Positions 26,798 through 35,924 are shown, numbered from the stretch's first letter. The stretch: 64,000 nt of DNA from CAXSBR01 sp964252015 (GCA_964252015.1 CAXULW010000011.1:53479-117478), one strand, 5' to 3'. Notes: generated by a model not told the origin, from the letters alone. Numbers and translations: made by a program.

Positions 26798-27783
26798 ATC
26801 GCACTCACCTCGGGGGCCACCGTCGGCACCCGAACCTTCCCGCTGCGGCGATGGGAGATCCGCGGGTCGAGCAACGGATAGAGCAGATCGACGACGAGGT
26901 TGACGAACACGAAGACGGCCGCGGCGATCGTCACCACGGCGAGCACGACGGGTACGTCCTGCGACAACACGGACTCCTGCGCGAGCTTGCCCACGCCCTC
27001 CCGGGTGAAGACGGTTTCGACCACGATCGAACTGGTCACGGTCAGGCCGACGATGACGCCGAGGATCGTCATGGCCGGCAGCGCCGCGTTGCGGAAGGCG
27101 TGCCGGCGCTGGACCGCAGACCGGGAAAGGCCCTTGGCCCGCGCGGTGACGATGTAGGGCTGGCGCAGGGTGTGCTCGAAACTCTTGATCAGTACCTGGG
27201 CCAGTACCGACGAGGTGAGAACCGAGATCGTGATGACGGGCATCACCAGCGAATCGACGCCCTGGCTCCCCGTGGCCGGGAGGATCCCGAGCTTGAACGA
27301 GAAGAACTGGATCAGGAACAGCGCGACGAAGAACTGGGGAAACGACGCGCCGAGCGCCGGGAGCCGGGTGAGGAAAACCCGCAGGGGGTTCCAGCGCACG
27401 AACGTGGCCACATAGGCCAGCGCCGCGCCGGCCACCAGCGAGACCAGGGCCGCCGCGACGCTGAGCACCAGCGTCTGCCCGATGCGTTGGCCGATCAGGT
27501 GGCTGACCGGGACGCCTTGACTGAGCGACGTGCCGAAGTCACCGTGCAACGCCCCGGCCAGGTGATGCCAGTACTGGGCCCAGATCGACTGATCGAGGCC
27601 GAACTTGTGCTCCAGCGCGGCCAATTGCGGCTTGGTCAGGCTGTCCTCCTGCACCCCGGCCGCAGCGAGTTGCAACTGCAACGGATCGCTGGGCAGCAGG
27701 TACAGGATCGCGAACGTGAGCGTAAACGCCGCCCAGAGCACGGCTATCGCCTGAAACACGCGACCCACGATGTATCTGGTCAT
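26794..27783 (-). CDS. ABC importer permease (DppB/OppB type)
   Basis: 329 residues from ATG 27783 (MTRYIVGRVFQAIAVLWAAFTLTFAILYLLPSDPL). Six helices, and the EAA loop is TARAKGLSRSAVQRRHAFRNAALPAMTILG. The start sits in the recurring context CCGCTCATGACC seen at several genes of this island. A longer in-frame start at 27825 is possible. A hairpin separates it from the binding-protein gene upstream. Confidence 0.92.
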   Translation of the reverse strand: MTRYIVGRVFQAIAVLWAAFTLTFAILYLLPSDPLQLQLAAAGVQEDSLTKPQLAALEHKFGLDQSIWAQYWHHLAGALHGDFGTSLSQGVPVSHLIGQRIGQTLVLSVAAALVSLVAGAALAYVATFVRWNPLRVFLTRLPALGASFPQFFVALFLIQFFSFKLGILPATGSQGVDSLVMPVITISVLTSSVLAQVLIKSFEHTLRQPYIVTARAKGLSRSAVQRRHAFRNAALPAMTILGVIVGLTVTSSIVVETVFTREGVGKLAQESVLSQDVPVVLAVVTIAAAVFVFVNLVVDLLYPLLDPRISHRRSGKVRVPTVAPEVSAI

Positions 27784-27805
27784 GAGCGGTACCTGGTCAT
27801 GAAGG

Positions 27806-27858
27806 GTTGGCCCCGGTGCAGTCACGCTTCGGCGTGTCGCGACTGCTACCGGGCCAAC
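27806..27858 (-). terminator. Intra-operon stem-loop after binding-protein gene
   Basis: GTTGGCCCCGGT (27806-27817) pairs with ACCGGGCCAAC (27848-27858) with one bulge, enclosing a perfect inner hairpin CACGC-TTCG-GCGTG (27823-27836). It lies between the abundant binding protein and the permeases. Such hairpins usually lower readthrough or stabilise the upstream mRNA. Confidence 0.6.
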
Positions 27859-27876
27859 GCTCGATCCGGGCCATCG

Positions 27877-29580
27877 TCAGCTCTTCCAGACGTCGTTGAG
27901 CTTGAGGAAGCTCTCCGACGTAAAGGCGAAGCCGTGGACATGACTGCTGACGCCGGCTTCCTGCACCCGCTCGAACAGTGGGAACGTCACGCCCTGATCG
28001 ATCAGGTAGTCCTGCAGCTCGCCGTAGGCCTGCTTGGTCTGCGTCGCGCTGGTGGTCTGGATGGCCTTGGCGAACAGCGCCTGGATGTGGGCGGTCACGG
28101 TCGGGGCCGCCGACCGGGTGGCCAGCGCCTTCGAGTTCGCCACCGCCGGGTTGATGATGAACTGCAGCGCACCGGGGTCGGCCCGCGTGAAGTAGTTCAC
28201 CGTGAGGTCGTAGTCACCGTTGGGCAGGTAGGTCGCCTGCTCGGCCGGGGTCAGCGTGCGCAGCGCGAGGTTGATACCGACCTTCTTCAGCTGAGCCTGC
28301 AATAACACCGCACCGTCACTGAACTGGGTGACCGGGTAGTCGAGCGACAGCTCCTTGCCGTTCTTGAATCGATAGCCGCCCTTACCGACCGTCCAGCCGT
28401 CGGCCTGCAGGATCTTCTCGGCCCCGGTCGGGTCGTACGCGAGTTTGCTCGCCTGCGACTTGAAACCGGGTGTGGTCGAGTCGAACGCCCCCTGCACGAC
28501 CGGATAGTCCGGGCCGAACACCGTCGACGCATACGTCTTGAGATCGATCGACTTGTACAGCGCTTTGCGCACCTGGACATCGCTGAGCGGGCGTCCTGCG
28601 CTGGTGTTGGCGAACTGGGTGTACGAGACGCCGGGCAAAGCGCGCTTCGCCACCGTGTCGCCGGACTTCTGGATCAGCTGCTCGTCCTGCGGGCTGAACG
28701 GGTTGCGCGGCCAGTCGATGTCGATGGCGCCGCTGGTGAGGTTGCCGGTGCGGACGCTGTCCTCGGCCACGTAGTTGAAGATGACCTTGTCCAGGTAGGC
28801 CGCGCCCTGATTCTTCTCCAGCGCAGATGCCCAGTGGTAACCCGCCCGCTTGGTCAGAACGGTCTCGACCTTCGGCGTGTAGTGGTCGAGCACGAACAGA
28901 CCCGAGCCGACGACCCCTGTCCCGGTGCATCGCTTGGCCGGCGGTTCCTGGTACTCGCTCGGGTCGGTGATCGCCAGGTTCGTGGTCGAGGTCGCTTGCA
29001 GGAACGAGGAGTTCGGCTGGCTGAGGTGGAACTGCACCGTGAGCGGGTTGACCACCGTCGCGCCGGTCAGGCCCTGGATGTATGACGTGCCGAAGGCCGC
29101 GTGGTTCGTGGCCTTCACGGTGGCGATCCAGCCCTTGGCGTCGGCGGCCACCGCGGCGGCGTCGACCTTCTTGCCGTTGCTGAAGGTGACCCCGTCGCGC
29201 AGGGTGAACGTGTAGGTCTTGCCGTCGGGGCTGATCTTCCAGCTCTTGGCCAGCCAGGGCACGATCTTGCCGGTCTGCGGGTCCTGGTCGGTCAGCGAAT
29301 CCGCGTAGTTACGGATGATGGTGCGGCTCTCGATCCAGTACACCTGGAACGGGTCGATGCAGGAGAAGGTCGGGTTGTCCGGGAAGAAGGAGACCTTCAG
29401 CGTGCCGCCGGCTTTCGGGGTGCCACCGGACGGGGCTGAACCCCCGGCCGAGGACGTGGGGCCGGTCTTGCTCTTGTCGTTGCTGGTGCAGGCAGTCACT
29501 ACGAGCAGCCCGGCCAGGGCAATGGAAGCGGCCGCGGTTCGGCGCCGGGCCCACCGGTCGGGGCGTCGGAAGATGGTCAT
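27877..29580 (-). CDS. ABC importer substrate-binding lipoprotein (family 5)
   Basis: 567 residues. The signal peptide ends in VVTAC with the lipid-anchored Cys at 31, followed by a Ser/Gly/Pro-rich linker. The mature part is an SBP_bac_5 (DppA/OppA) protein: AGGTLKVSFFPDN, PQTGKIVPWLAKSWKISPDGKTYTFTLRDGVTFSNG, RPLSDVQVRKALYKSID. The family binds peptides, opines and many other small solutes, so the ligand is open. Its place among flavin monooxygenases suggests an organosulfur compound. Confidence 0.92.
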   Translation of the reverse strand: MTIFRRPDRWARRRTAAASIALAGLLVVTACTSNDKSKTGPTSSAGGSAPSGGTPKAGGTLKVSFFPDNPTFSCIDPFQVYWIESRTIIRNYADSLTDQDPQTGKIVPWLAKSWKISPDGKTYTFTLRDGVTFSNGKKVDAAAVAADAKGWIATVKATNHAAFGTSYIQGLTGATVVNPLTVQFHLSQPNSSFLQATSTTNLAITDPSEYQEPPAKRCTGTGVVGSGLFVLDHYTPKVETVLTKRAGYHWASALEKNQGAAYLDKVIFNYVAEDSVRTGNLTSGAIDIDWPRNPFSPQDEQLIQKSGDTVAKRALPGVSYTQFANTSAGRPLSDVQVRKALYKSIDLKTYASTVFGPDYPVVQGAFDSTTPGFKSQASKLAYDPTGAEKILQADGWTVGKGGYRFKNGKELSLDYPVTQFSDGAVLLQAQLKKVGINLALRTLTPAEQATYLPNGDYDLTVNYFTRADPGALQFIINPAVANSKALATRSAAPTVTAHIQALFAKAIQTTSATQTKQAYGELQDYLIDQGVTFPLFERVQEAGVSSHVHGFAFTSESFLKLNDVWKS

Positions 29581-29649
29581 CGGGTTTCCTTCAGTGAGTG
29601 ACGGATGAGGCGGACGCCTCGAGGTGGGTTACGTGATTGGGTGGGTGCA

Positions 29650-30840
29650 TCAGCTGCCGAGCACGCGGCGGCCGCTCGCGAGCAGGACGGTGTCCTCCTG
29701 CGGCGGATGCACCCGGATACAGAGCGCGTCGCGCAGGTGCCGCTCCAGGGGATGGTGCTTCGACAGACCGGGGTTACCCAGCGCGGCGACCGCGGCCTGA
29801 GTGGCGGAGATCACCGACCGGGCGATCGCCACCTTCACCGCGGACAGCTCGGGCAGGAACTGGGTGTCGCCGGCCTCGATGCGCAGGATCGCCCCGTGCA
29901 GAAGGGTTTCCGCCTGGATGATCTGCAGGTCTATCTCACCGGCCACGACCTGAATACGTTCGGTCTGGGCGATTGGCCGACCGAGCGCGGCCGGAACGCG
30001 GGTACGGGCGTATTCGGCGAAGGCGGTGCGCGCGGCCCGCGCCACCCCGATGTACAGCGCCGGGTGCCCGAAGCCGCCCGGGCCGGCCATGGCGGCCGGA
30101 TCGCGGTAGACGCCGTCGGCTCCGCGCGGGATCTCGACGAACGCATCGGCGGGGACGTGCACGTCTTCGTAGATCACGTCGTGGGTGTTCGATGCGCGCA
30201 GGCCGAGGTGGTCCCACGTCTGCACCCAGGTGACGCCCGGTCGGTCGCCCGGCACGATGACGTGACCGACCCGCGGGGACTGCGGATCGGTGCCCGGTTC
30301 GTCGGCCACGGCCCACACCACGTGATAGGCCAACCCCGTGCCGCCGGTGGCGTAAGCCTTGTGGCCGTTGAGGGTCCAGCCGTCGGCGGTGCGCGTGGCC
30401 GTCGTCTTCGGTAGTCCACCGCGGGCCGGGGCGCCCAGTTCCGGTTCGGCCCTTACCGCGTTGACCAGCGCCGGCCCGTGATGCGACTGGCGCAGCAGGT
30501 CGTCGTAGTACGCCGTGGGCCAGTGTGGCTTCGCCGCCTGGCCGGCATGGCTCATCAGCAGGTTGGCGGTGATGAGCCCGACCGACGCGTCGCCTTCGCC
30601 GATCGCGGTCAGGATCCGGGCGACGTCGCGGGGACCGGCGCCGGGGCCGCCGTACCGGGTGCCGATCGTGGCCGTGAGCAGGCCGGCGCGGTGTGCCACC
30701 TCGAGGCCCTTCCAGGGGATCTCGGCGGTGCGGTCGTACTCGGCCGCGGTCGAAGCGATCTCGGCGGTGACCGCCGCCAGGGCCTCCGTCGACAGATCGG
30801 GAGGTGCGAAGGTGCGGATGGACGTGTCGGTGGTGGTCAT
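29650..30840 (-). CDS. Acyl-CoA-dehydrogenase-fold monooxygenase (SfnB/DszC-like)
   Basis: 396 residues with the acyl-CoA dehydrogenase fold: GLLTATIGTRYGGPGAGPRDVARILTAIGEGDASVGLI, then TATRTADGWTLNGHKAYATGGTGLAYHVVWAVAD for the middle domain. The usual catalytic Glu region is not conserved in the acyl-CoA dehydrogenase way, and the sequence looks closer to SfnB/DszC flavin oxygenases acting on sulfur compounds. The start ATG 30840 has no ribosome site and follows a chain of ATGA-coupled short ORFs, so it depends on coupling. Confidence 0.82.
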   Translation of the reverse strand: MTTTDTSIRTFAPPDLSTEALAAVTAEIASTAAEYDRTAEIPWKGLEVAHRAGLLTATIGTRYGGPGAGPRDVARILTAIGEGDASVGLITANLLMSHAGQAAKPHWPTAYYDDLLRQSHHGPALVNAVRAEPELGAPARGGLPKTTATRTADGWTLNGHKAYATGGTGLAYHVVWAVADEPGTDPQSPRVGHVIVPGDRPGVTWVQTWDHLGLRASNTHDVIYEDVHVPADAFVEIPRGADGVYRDPAAMAGPGGFGHPALYIGVARAARTAFAEYARTRVPAALGRPIAQTERIQVVAGEIDLQIIQAETLLHGAILRIEAGDTQFLPELSAVKVAIARSVISATQAAVAALGNPGLSKHHPLERHLRDALCIRVHPPQEDTVLLASGRRVLGS

Positions 30841-30920
30841 GAGCGGTCCGCCGGCGTGAGGATCGCAGCGAGGAACGAGCGAGGACCGGAGCGACGGCGG
30901 ACTGCGGGAAGCAGGGTCAT
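30837..30920 (-). CDS. Short repeat ORF d (27 codons), ATGA-coupled
   Basis: An 80-nt repeat unit carrying ATG ... TGA. The peptide begins MTLLPAVRRRSGPRS and ends ILTPADRS. Its stop overlaps the acyl-CoA-dehydrogenase-like start (ATGA), and its own start overlaps the stop of repeat ORF c. About 80% identical to the 83-bp units at 35916-36081. Probably a non-functional peptide translated in passing. Confidence 0.55.
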   Translation of the reverse strand: MTLLPAVRRRSGPRSFLAAILTPADRS

Positions 30921-30946
30921 GAGCGGACCGCGGGAAGCAGGGTCAT
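30917..30946 (-). CDS. Short repeat ORF c (9 codons), ATGA-coupled
   Basis: A 26-nt shortened unit encoding MTLLPAVRS, lying between the stop of the LLM gene (ATGA overlap at 30943-30946) and repeat ORF d. The unit keeps a length of 3n-1, so the overlap chain is unbroken. Confidence 0.45.
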   Translation of the reverse strand: MTLLPAVRS

Positions 30947-32157
30947 GGTCGGCCGGCCGTTGCGTACTCGGCGTAGGCGGCGCCGTAGTTGCCGAGATGA
31001 TCGGCCTGCAGGGTGCCACGCTGGCCGGTCGCGCGGCGGTGGGTCAGCTCCTGGCGGACCAGGGGCAGCACGAAGCGCCCGTAATCCACCGCATCGGCGA
31101 GCGTGTCGTAACCACGGATCGACACGAGTGACGCGCCCCGGTCGACGTAGTCCACGATGGCGGCGGCGACGGTCTCCGGCGAACCCACCAGCGCCGTCGA
31201 CGCTCCAGCGGCGTTGGTGGCGGCGGCGGTCTTGGTCCACAGCGCCCGGTCGTAGAGCTCGGCCTTGTCGGCAAAGGCGAGTGCCCGTTGCGAGCCGACG
31301 TTCTGCGGTGTCCCTTGGCGATAGCGCTGGGAGGCGTACCCGGCGTTGGCGAAGGTGTCTTTGATCCGGGCCACGTACTCGTGCGCCTTGGCCCAGGCCA
31401 GGGAGTCGGTCGCCGCGACGATCGGGCGGAACGTCACCCAGATCCGCGGAAGCTCGGTGCGCCCGGCCGCTCGGGCGATCTCGTGCACCCGCTCGATCTC
31501 CTGGCGCAGATCGTCCAGCGGTTCGCCCCAGAAGCTGAAGATGTCTCCCTTGACGCCGCCCACGGCGAACGCCTCGTCGGACTGGCCACCGATCGAAATC
31601 GGGATCGACGACGCGTACGGCGCGAACCCGGGCCCGAAGTCGTCGAACGTGTAGAACTCGCCGTCGTGACCGAACGCGGCGGGTTCGGTCCACGAGCGCC
31701 GCAGCACGTCGACGTACTCCGACGTGCGGGCGTACCGCTTGTCCTTGGGCAGGTAGTCCCCCTGGCGGGCCTGCTCGGCGTCGTTGCCGCCGGTGATGAG
31801 GTGCACCACCGCGCGGCCCTCGGTGAGCTGGTCCAACGTGGCCAACTTCTGCGCGCCCACCGTCGGGAACGTGGTGTTCGGGCGCAGGGCGACGATCGGT
31901 TTGAGCCGCTCGGTCAGCTGGCCGACGGCGCTCGCGACGACGAACGAGTCGGCGCTGGTGGAGCCGTAGGGGAGCAACGTGTAGTCGTAGCCGCCCTCCT
32001 CGAGGGAGCGGACGTAGCGACGGAAGTACTTCAGGTCGATCCCGCGGCTGGGGATCGGGTTGAGCTCGGTCGACGGGTTCAGGTGCGACAGGCTGATGAA
32101 CTCCACCTCGGGCGACGCGGTCGCCGGGATCGTCGAGTCGAAGGTCGGCGCGCTCAT
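30943..32157 (-). CDS. SsuD-like LLM-class flavin-dependent monooxygenase (copy 1)
   Basis: 404 residues. VALRPNTTFPTVGAQKLATLDQLTEGRAVVHLITGGNDAEQARQGDYLPKDKRYARTSEYVDVLRRSW is the alkanesulfonate-monooxygenase (SsuD/DmoA/NtaA) pattern. It is a clear paralogue of the next gene, with matching blocks through the C-terminus (STALVGSPETVAAAIVDYVDRGASLVSIRGYDTLADAVDYGR). ATG 32157 overlaps the stop of copy 2. Expected to use FMNH2 and O2 to cleave a C-S bond. Confidence 0.9.
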   Translation of the reverse strand: MSAPTFDSTIPATASPEVEFISLSHLNPSTELNPIPSRGIDLKYFRRYVRSLEEGGYDYTLLPYGSTSADSFVVASAVGQLTERLKPIVALRPNTTFPTVGAQKLATLDQLTEGRAVVHLITGGNDAEQARQGDYLPKDKRYARTSEYVDVLRRSWTEPAAFGHDGEFYTFDDFGPGFAPYASSIPISIGGQSDEAFAVGGVKGDIFSFWGEPLDDLRQEIERVHEIARAAGRTELPRIWVTFRPIVAATDSLAWAKAHEYVARIKDTFANAGYASQRYRQGTPQNVGSQRALAFADKAELYDRALWTKTAAATNAAGASTALVGSPETVAAAIVDYVDRGASLVSIRGYDTLADAVDYGRFVLPLVRQELTHRRATGQRGTLQADHLGNYGAAYAEYATAGRP

Positions 32158-33320
32158 GCGGAGGTCCTCTCGGCCAGTTCCTGCGGGTGGGCGGCGTAGG
32201 CACCGCGGTGATCGGCCTGCAGGTTCCCGGGCCGGCCGGTGGCCGCGCGGTGGGCCAGTTCCTGACGCACCAGGGGCAGCAGGTAGCGGCCGTAGTCGAT
32301 GACGTCGTTGAGGTTGTCGTAACCGCGGATGGAGATCAGCTCGGCGCCGAGGTCGATGTAGTCGAGGATCGCGGCGGCCACCGTCTCCGGGCTGCCCACC
32401 AGAGCGGTCGAGGCGCCGGCGGCCCCGGTGGCGGTCGCGGTCGGCGTCCACAGCGCGCGATCGTGCACGTCCTGGCGGGCGGCGATCTCCAGCAGCCGCT
32501 GCGACCCGACGTTTTGCGGAGCGCCCCGGCCGAAGGTCCGCGGTACCCACCCGTTGCCCGGGGGCTGCTCCAGGATCCCGAGGATGTGCTGCGCCTTCTC
32601 CCAGGCCAGTTCATCGGTCGCCGCGATGATGGGCCGGAACGTCACCCAGATCCGCGGCCGGTCGCGCCGACCGGCCTTCTCGGCTTCCCGGTTGACGATG
32701 TCGATCTGGTCCTGGGTGTCCTTCAGCGGCTCCCCCCAGAGGCCGAAGATGTCCCCGCGCGAGCCGCCGACCCGGTACGCGTCGGCCGAGGATCCGCCGA
32801 CCGAGACCGGGATCGTCCCGTTCGTCGGGCGCACCGCGCTGACGAACCCGTCGAACTTGTAGAACTCCCCGTCGTGACTGAACGGCTCGGTGTTCGTCCA
32901 GACCTGCCGCACGATGTCGATGTACTCCGCCGTACGGGCGTAGCGCTGTTGCTTGGTCAGGTAGTCGCCTTCGCGGGCCTGCTCGGCGTCGTTGCCGCCG
33001 GTGATGAAGTGCACCACCGCACGACCGTTGCCGAACTGGTCGAGCGTGGCCAGCGCCTTGGCCGCGACGGTCGGGTACATGGTGTTCGGGCGCAACGCGA
33101 TGATCGGGGCAACCCGTTCGGTGCGGGCCACGATCTGGTTGGCGATCGCGAACTGGTCCTGGTACGACGAGACGTACGCGCACAGCGTGTAGTCGAACCC
33201 GGCGTCCTCGAGCGCGTTGACGTACCGCTTGAAGAACGGCAGGTCGATGTCGGCCCGCCCGAGCCGGTTGAGTTCGTTGCTCGGGTTGACGTTGACGGCG
33301 CTGATGAATTCGACGGCCAT
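32154..33320 (-). CDS. SsuD-like LLM-class flavin-dependent monooxygenase (copy 2)
   Basis: 388 residues, paralogous to the gene downstream: VEFISAVNVNPSNELNRLGRADIDLPFFKRYVNALEDAGFDYTLCAY and ALRPNTMYPTVAAKALATLDQFGNGRAVVHFITGGNDAEQAREGDYLTKQQRYARTAEYID. ATG 33320 is 37 nt after the fusion gene's stop and has only a weak GGAAAAG ribosome site. The two copies could form a heteromer or act on different substrates. Member of the organosulfur operon. Confidence 0.9.
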   Translation of the reverse strand: MAVEFISAVNVNPSNELNRLGRADIDLPFFKRYVNALEDAGFDYTLCAYVSSYQDQFAIANQIVARTERVAPIIALRPNTMYPTVAAKALATLDQFGNGRAVVHFITGGNDAEQAREGDYLTKQQRYARTAEYIDIVRQVWTNTEPFSHDGEFYKFDGFVSAVRPTNGTIPVSVGGSSADAYRVGGSRGDIFGLWGEPLKDTQDQIDIVNREAEKAGRRDRPRIWVTFRPIIAATDELAWEKAQHILGILEQPPGNGWVPRTFGRGAPQNVGSQRLLEIAARQDVHDRALWTPTATATGAAGASTALVGSPETVAAAILDYIDLGAELISIRGYDNLNDVIDYGRYLLPLVRQELAHRAATGRPGNLQADHRGAYAAHPQELAERTSA

Positions 33321-33357
33321 GACGGCTTTTCCGTTCTCTTCGCTAGAATTGGGTGGG

Positions 33358-35184
33358 TTACGACGGGGCCGGGCCGGTGGCGACCGGACGGGCCGGATCT
33401 CCCGACCAGGCCGACCAGGAACCGGGGTACAGCGCCGCGTCGATACCGGCGGCCTGCAGGGCGGCGATCTCGTGGGCCGCGGTGACACCGGAGCCGCAGT
33501 ACACCCCGACCTCGGCCGCCGCACCGGCGGCCGTGAACCGTTCGCGTAGTTCGGCCACGCTGCGGAATGTCTTGTCCGGGCCGAGGTTGTCCGCAGTGGG
33601 CAGGCTTATCGCGCCGGGAACGTGGCCGGCGCGGGAGTCCACCGGTTCCACCTCACCGCGGTACCGCTCACCGGCCCGGGCATCGATGAGCACACCCCGC
33701 TCGGCCAGCGCGGCGGCGGTATCGGCGTCGAGCGTGGGCAGGTGGCCGGGCGTCAGCGTGACATCGCCGGGCTCGGCCTGGTCCGCACCGACGGTGAGTT
33801 GCCCGCCGGCGGCCACCCAGGCCGGCAGACCGCCGTCGAGGATGCGGACGTCACTCACTCCGGCCCACCGCAGCAGCCACCACGCCCGGGCCGCGCTCTG
33901 TCCGCCGTTGGCGTCGTACACGACGACGGCCTGGCCCCGGCGCAGTCCCCAGCTGCGTGCCGCCTGCTGCAGGTGGGCCAGTTCGGGCAGTGGGTGCCGC
34001 CCACCGTCAACCGACGCGGGCGCGGCCAGTTCGGAGTCCAGATCGACGTACACGGCGCCGGGCAGATGCCCGTCCAGATAGTGCTTTTCGCCGTCCGGAT
34101 CGCCCAACGCCCAGCGCACGTCGAGCAGGGCCGGCGGGGCCGATCCAGCCCGCTCCACCTGCAGCGCCCGGGCATCGACCAGAACCGTGGCCGCCGCGAG
34201 CACCTGGACGAGGTCCTCCGCCGGCAGCGATCCGGGCGCCGTGTTCTGCTGCACCGCTCGGTGCACCCGCGCCAGGATGGCGGCGTTGATCGGCGCGCGA
34301 CGGCCCAGCTGGCGCGCCACGAGCACGATCTCGCCGTTGAGGAAGTCGCTCTCGGCGTCGCGGCCGCGCGCGAGGCTCTGCCAGGTCGAGCTGCCGGGCC
34401 GGGGTTGTCCGTCGATCGGCTCGGCGGCGAATCGGTCGAGGTGCACCGTGCTCTCGGCCCGGAAGTCGGCCGCGTCGATTCCGGCCGCGGCCAGGACCTC
34501 GCCGGCCTCGGCCTGAACCAGCCGGGCCGCCCGGTCCCGTTCCGGGCCTGGGGCGTAGAGCGCGTCGACGGCGAACGTCACGCTGGCCAGCAGCTTGCCG
34601 GCCTTCCAGCGGGTCAGGTCAGTGACCACCTGCACCTCGAAGCCCGCCTGCCCCAGGTGGTCGGCGATCCGCTGTGCCGCGGTTGACGGCGCGGCGTTCG
34701 GATAGTTCCCGAGCCAGAACACACCTACTGCGGGGGCGCCGGGCGAGAGGACCTCGCCGTCGGTCACGTAGGTCGAGGGCACCCACAGCACTGATCCGAC
34801 CACGGTCGCGAAGCGGCGTAAGGCGCTGCGCTCCGCGTCCAGCCCGTTCTGCAGGGTGAACACCGGAAGCACCTCCCCGGCCCGCCAGCGGCCGCCGTCG
34901 ACCGGCTCACGCGCCCACCGGGCGAGCAGATCGTCAGCGTCCTGGGTTTTCGTCGCGAGGACGAGAACGTCCTTACGGCTCAGGCGGATCTCGTCCGGAC
35001 CTCCCACTGCGGGGACGTCCACCGTCCAGGCACTGCCCGGGCGGCGGTAACGCAACTGCCCGCCCTGCAGCAGGTCCAGCTGTCGACCGCGCCCCACCAG
35101 CACGACGTCACGCCCGCTGCGGCGAAGCTCCGCGGCCAGGGTGACCCCGACCGCGCCGGCGCCGAGGATGACGTATCTGGTCAT
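33358..35184 (-). CDS. Ketopantoate-reductase-like / thiosulfate sulfurtransferase fusion
   Basis: 608 residues in two parts. Residues 1 to about 325 follow the ApbA/PanE fold: MTRYVILGAGAVGVTLAAELRRSGRDVVLVGRG, then VFTLQNGLDAERSALRRFATVVGSV and DLTRWKAGKLLASVTFAV. From about 330 two rhodanese domains follow (LLDVRWALGDPDGEKHYLDGHLPGAVYVDLDSELAAP; VLIDARAGERYRGEVEPVDSRAGHVPGAISLP). The catalytic Cys is C563 in YCGSGVTA, as in SseA-type sulfurtransferases. The frame is continuous. ATG 35184 overlaps the hydrolase stop. Sulfur transfer fits the operon; the reductase substrate is unknown. Confidence 0.9.
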   Translation of the reverse strand: MTRYVILGAGAVGVTLAAELRRSGRDVVLVGRGRQLDLLQGGQLRYRRPGSAWTVDVPAVGGPDEIRLSRKDVLVLATKTQDADDLLARWAREPVDGGRWRAGEVLPVFTLQNGLDAERSALRRFATVVGSVLWVPSTYVTDGEVLSPGAPAVGVFWLGNYPNAAPSTAAQRIADHLGQAGFEVQVVTDLTRWKAGKLLASVTFAVDALYAPGPERDRAARLVQAEAGEVLAAAGIDAADFRAESTVHLDRFAAEPIDGQPRPGSSTWQSLARGRDAESDFLNGEIVLVARQLGRRAPINAAILARVHRAVQQNTAPGSLPAEDLVQVLAAATVLVDARALQVERAGSAPPALLDVRWALGDPDGEKHYLDGHLPGAVYVDLDSELAAPASVDGGRHPLPELAHLQQAARSWGLRRGQAVVVYDANGGQSAARAWWLLRWAGVSDVRILDGGLPAWVAAGGQLTVGADQAEPGDVTLTPGHLPTLDADTAAALAERGVLIDARAGERYRGEVEPVDSRAGHVPGAISLPTADNLGPDKTFRSVAELRERFTAAGAAAEVGVYCGSGVTAAHEIAALQAAGIDAALYPGSWSAWSGDPARPVATGPAPS

Positions 35185-35924
35185 GAGCGGGCCTCCGTGA
35201 CGGCGATGGGGGCCAGCGCCGACCCGGCCCGAAGGCGTTCCAGGAAGAGCACGATCGTGGCCGCCACGGTGCGGTGGGTCTGGTCGTTGAGGACGTCATG
35301 GCGACCGCCGGCGATCGTGACCAGTTCCGCCTGCGGCACGCCTGCGAACCAGCGCCGAGCTGATTCCAGCGGGCTGACGACGTCGTCGCGACCGTGGACA
35401 CCCAGCGTGGGCAGCCCGATCCGCCCCGGCGACGTCGGATCCAGCCACTCGCCCGGGATGTCGGAGAACAGTTCCGCCGGGCGCACGCCGGCCCGGCTGA
35501 TCCGGGCCCGGTGGGTACTGCAGGACGTGCGGAGGTCGAGTTCCTCGTCCCAGTCCGCCAGCCGGGGTCCGGTTGCGGTGGTCGGCAGGCCGGCGAGGAC
35601 CAGCGCCGAGGCGTCGCTCAGCTGACCCTGCCCGGCCAGGTGGGCGGCGTAGGCCGCGCCGGCGTCTGATCCGACGACGATGCGCGGCGCGGTCCCATCG
35701 GCTTCGCCCAGTTGGGCGGCGAGCTGTTCGTGCGCGCGGCCGGCGGAGTCAGTCGGCGCGGTGACGACGTGCACCCGGTAGGCGTCGGCGGCCAGGCGCA
35801 GACCGAATCGTTCGTACACCGCGGGGGATTCCCCGCGGCCCGGGAGCACGATCAGGGTGCCGCGCAGCGCAACGGAGCCCGGTTCGTTCCAGGTGAGCAC
35901 GGCGTCGTGCTGGATCAGGGTCAT
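35181..35924 (-). CDS. Alpha/beta hydrolase
   Basis: 247 residues. LIVLPGRGESPAVYERFGLRLAADAYRVHVVTAP and GSDAGAAYAAHLAGQ (in place of the classical GxSxG elbow) are followed by LPTLGVHGRDDVVSPLESARRWFAGVP and GGRHDVLNDQ with the catalytic His. The nucleophile elbow reads G-S-D-A-G, so an aspartate may be the nucleophile, as in haloalkane dehalogenase-like members. It begins at ATG 35924 with no ribosome site, coupled to the upstream repeat ORF b. Confidence 0.78.
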   Translation of the reverse strand: MTLIQHDAVLTWNEPGSVALRGTLIVLPGRGESPAVYERFGLRLAADAYRVHVVTAPTDSAGRAHEQLAAQLGEADGTAPRIVVGSDAGAAYAAHLAGQGQLSDASALVLAGLPTTATGPRLADWDEELDLRTSCSTHRARISRAGVRPAELFSDIPGEWLDPTSPGRIGLPTLGVHGRDDVVSPLESARRWFAGVPQAELVTIAGGRHDVLNDQTHRTVAATIVLFLERLRAGSALAPIAVTEARS

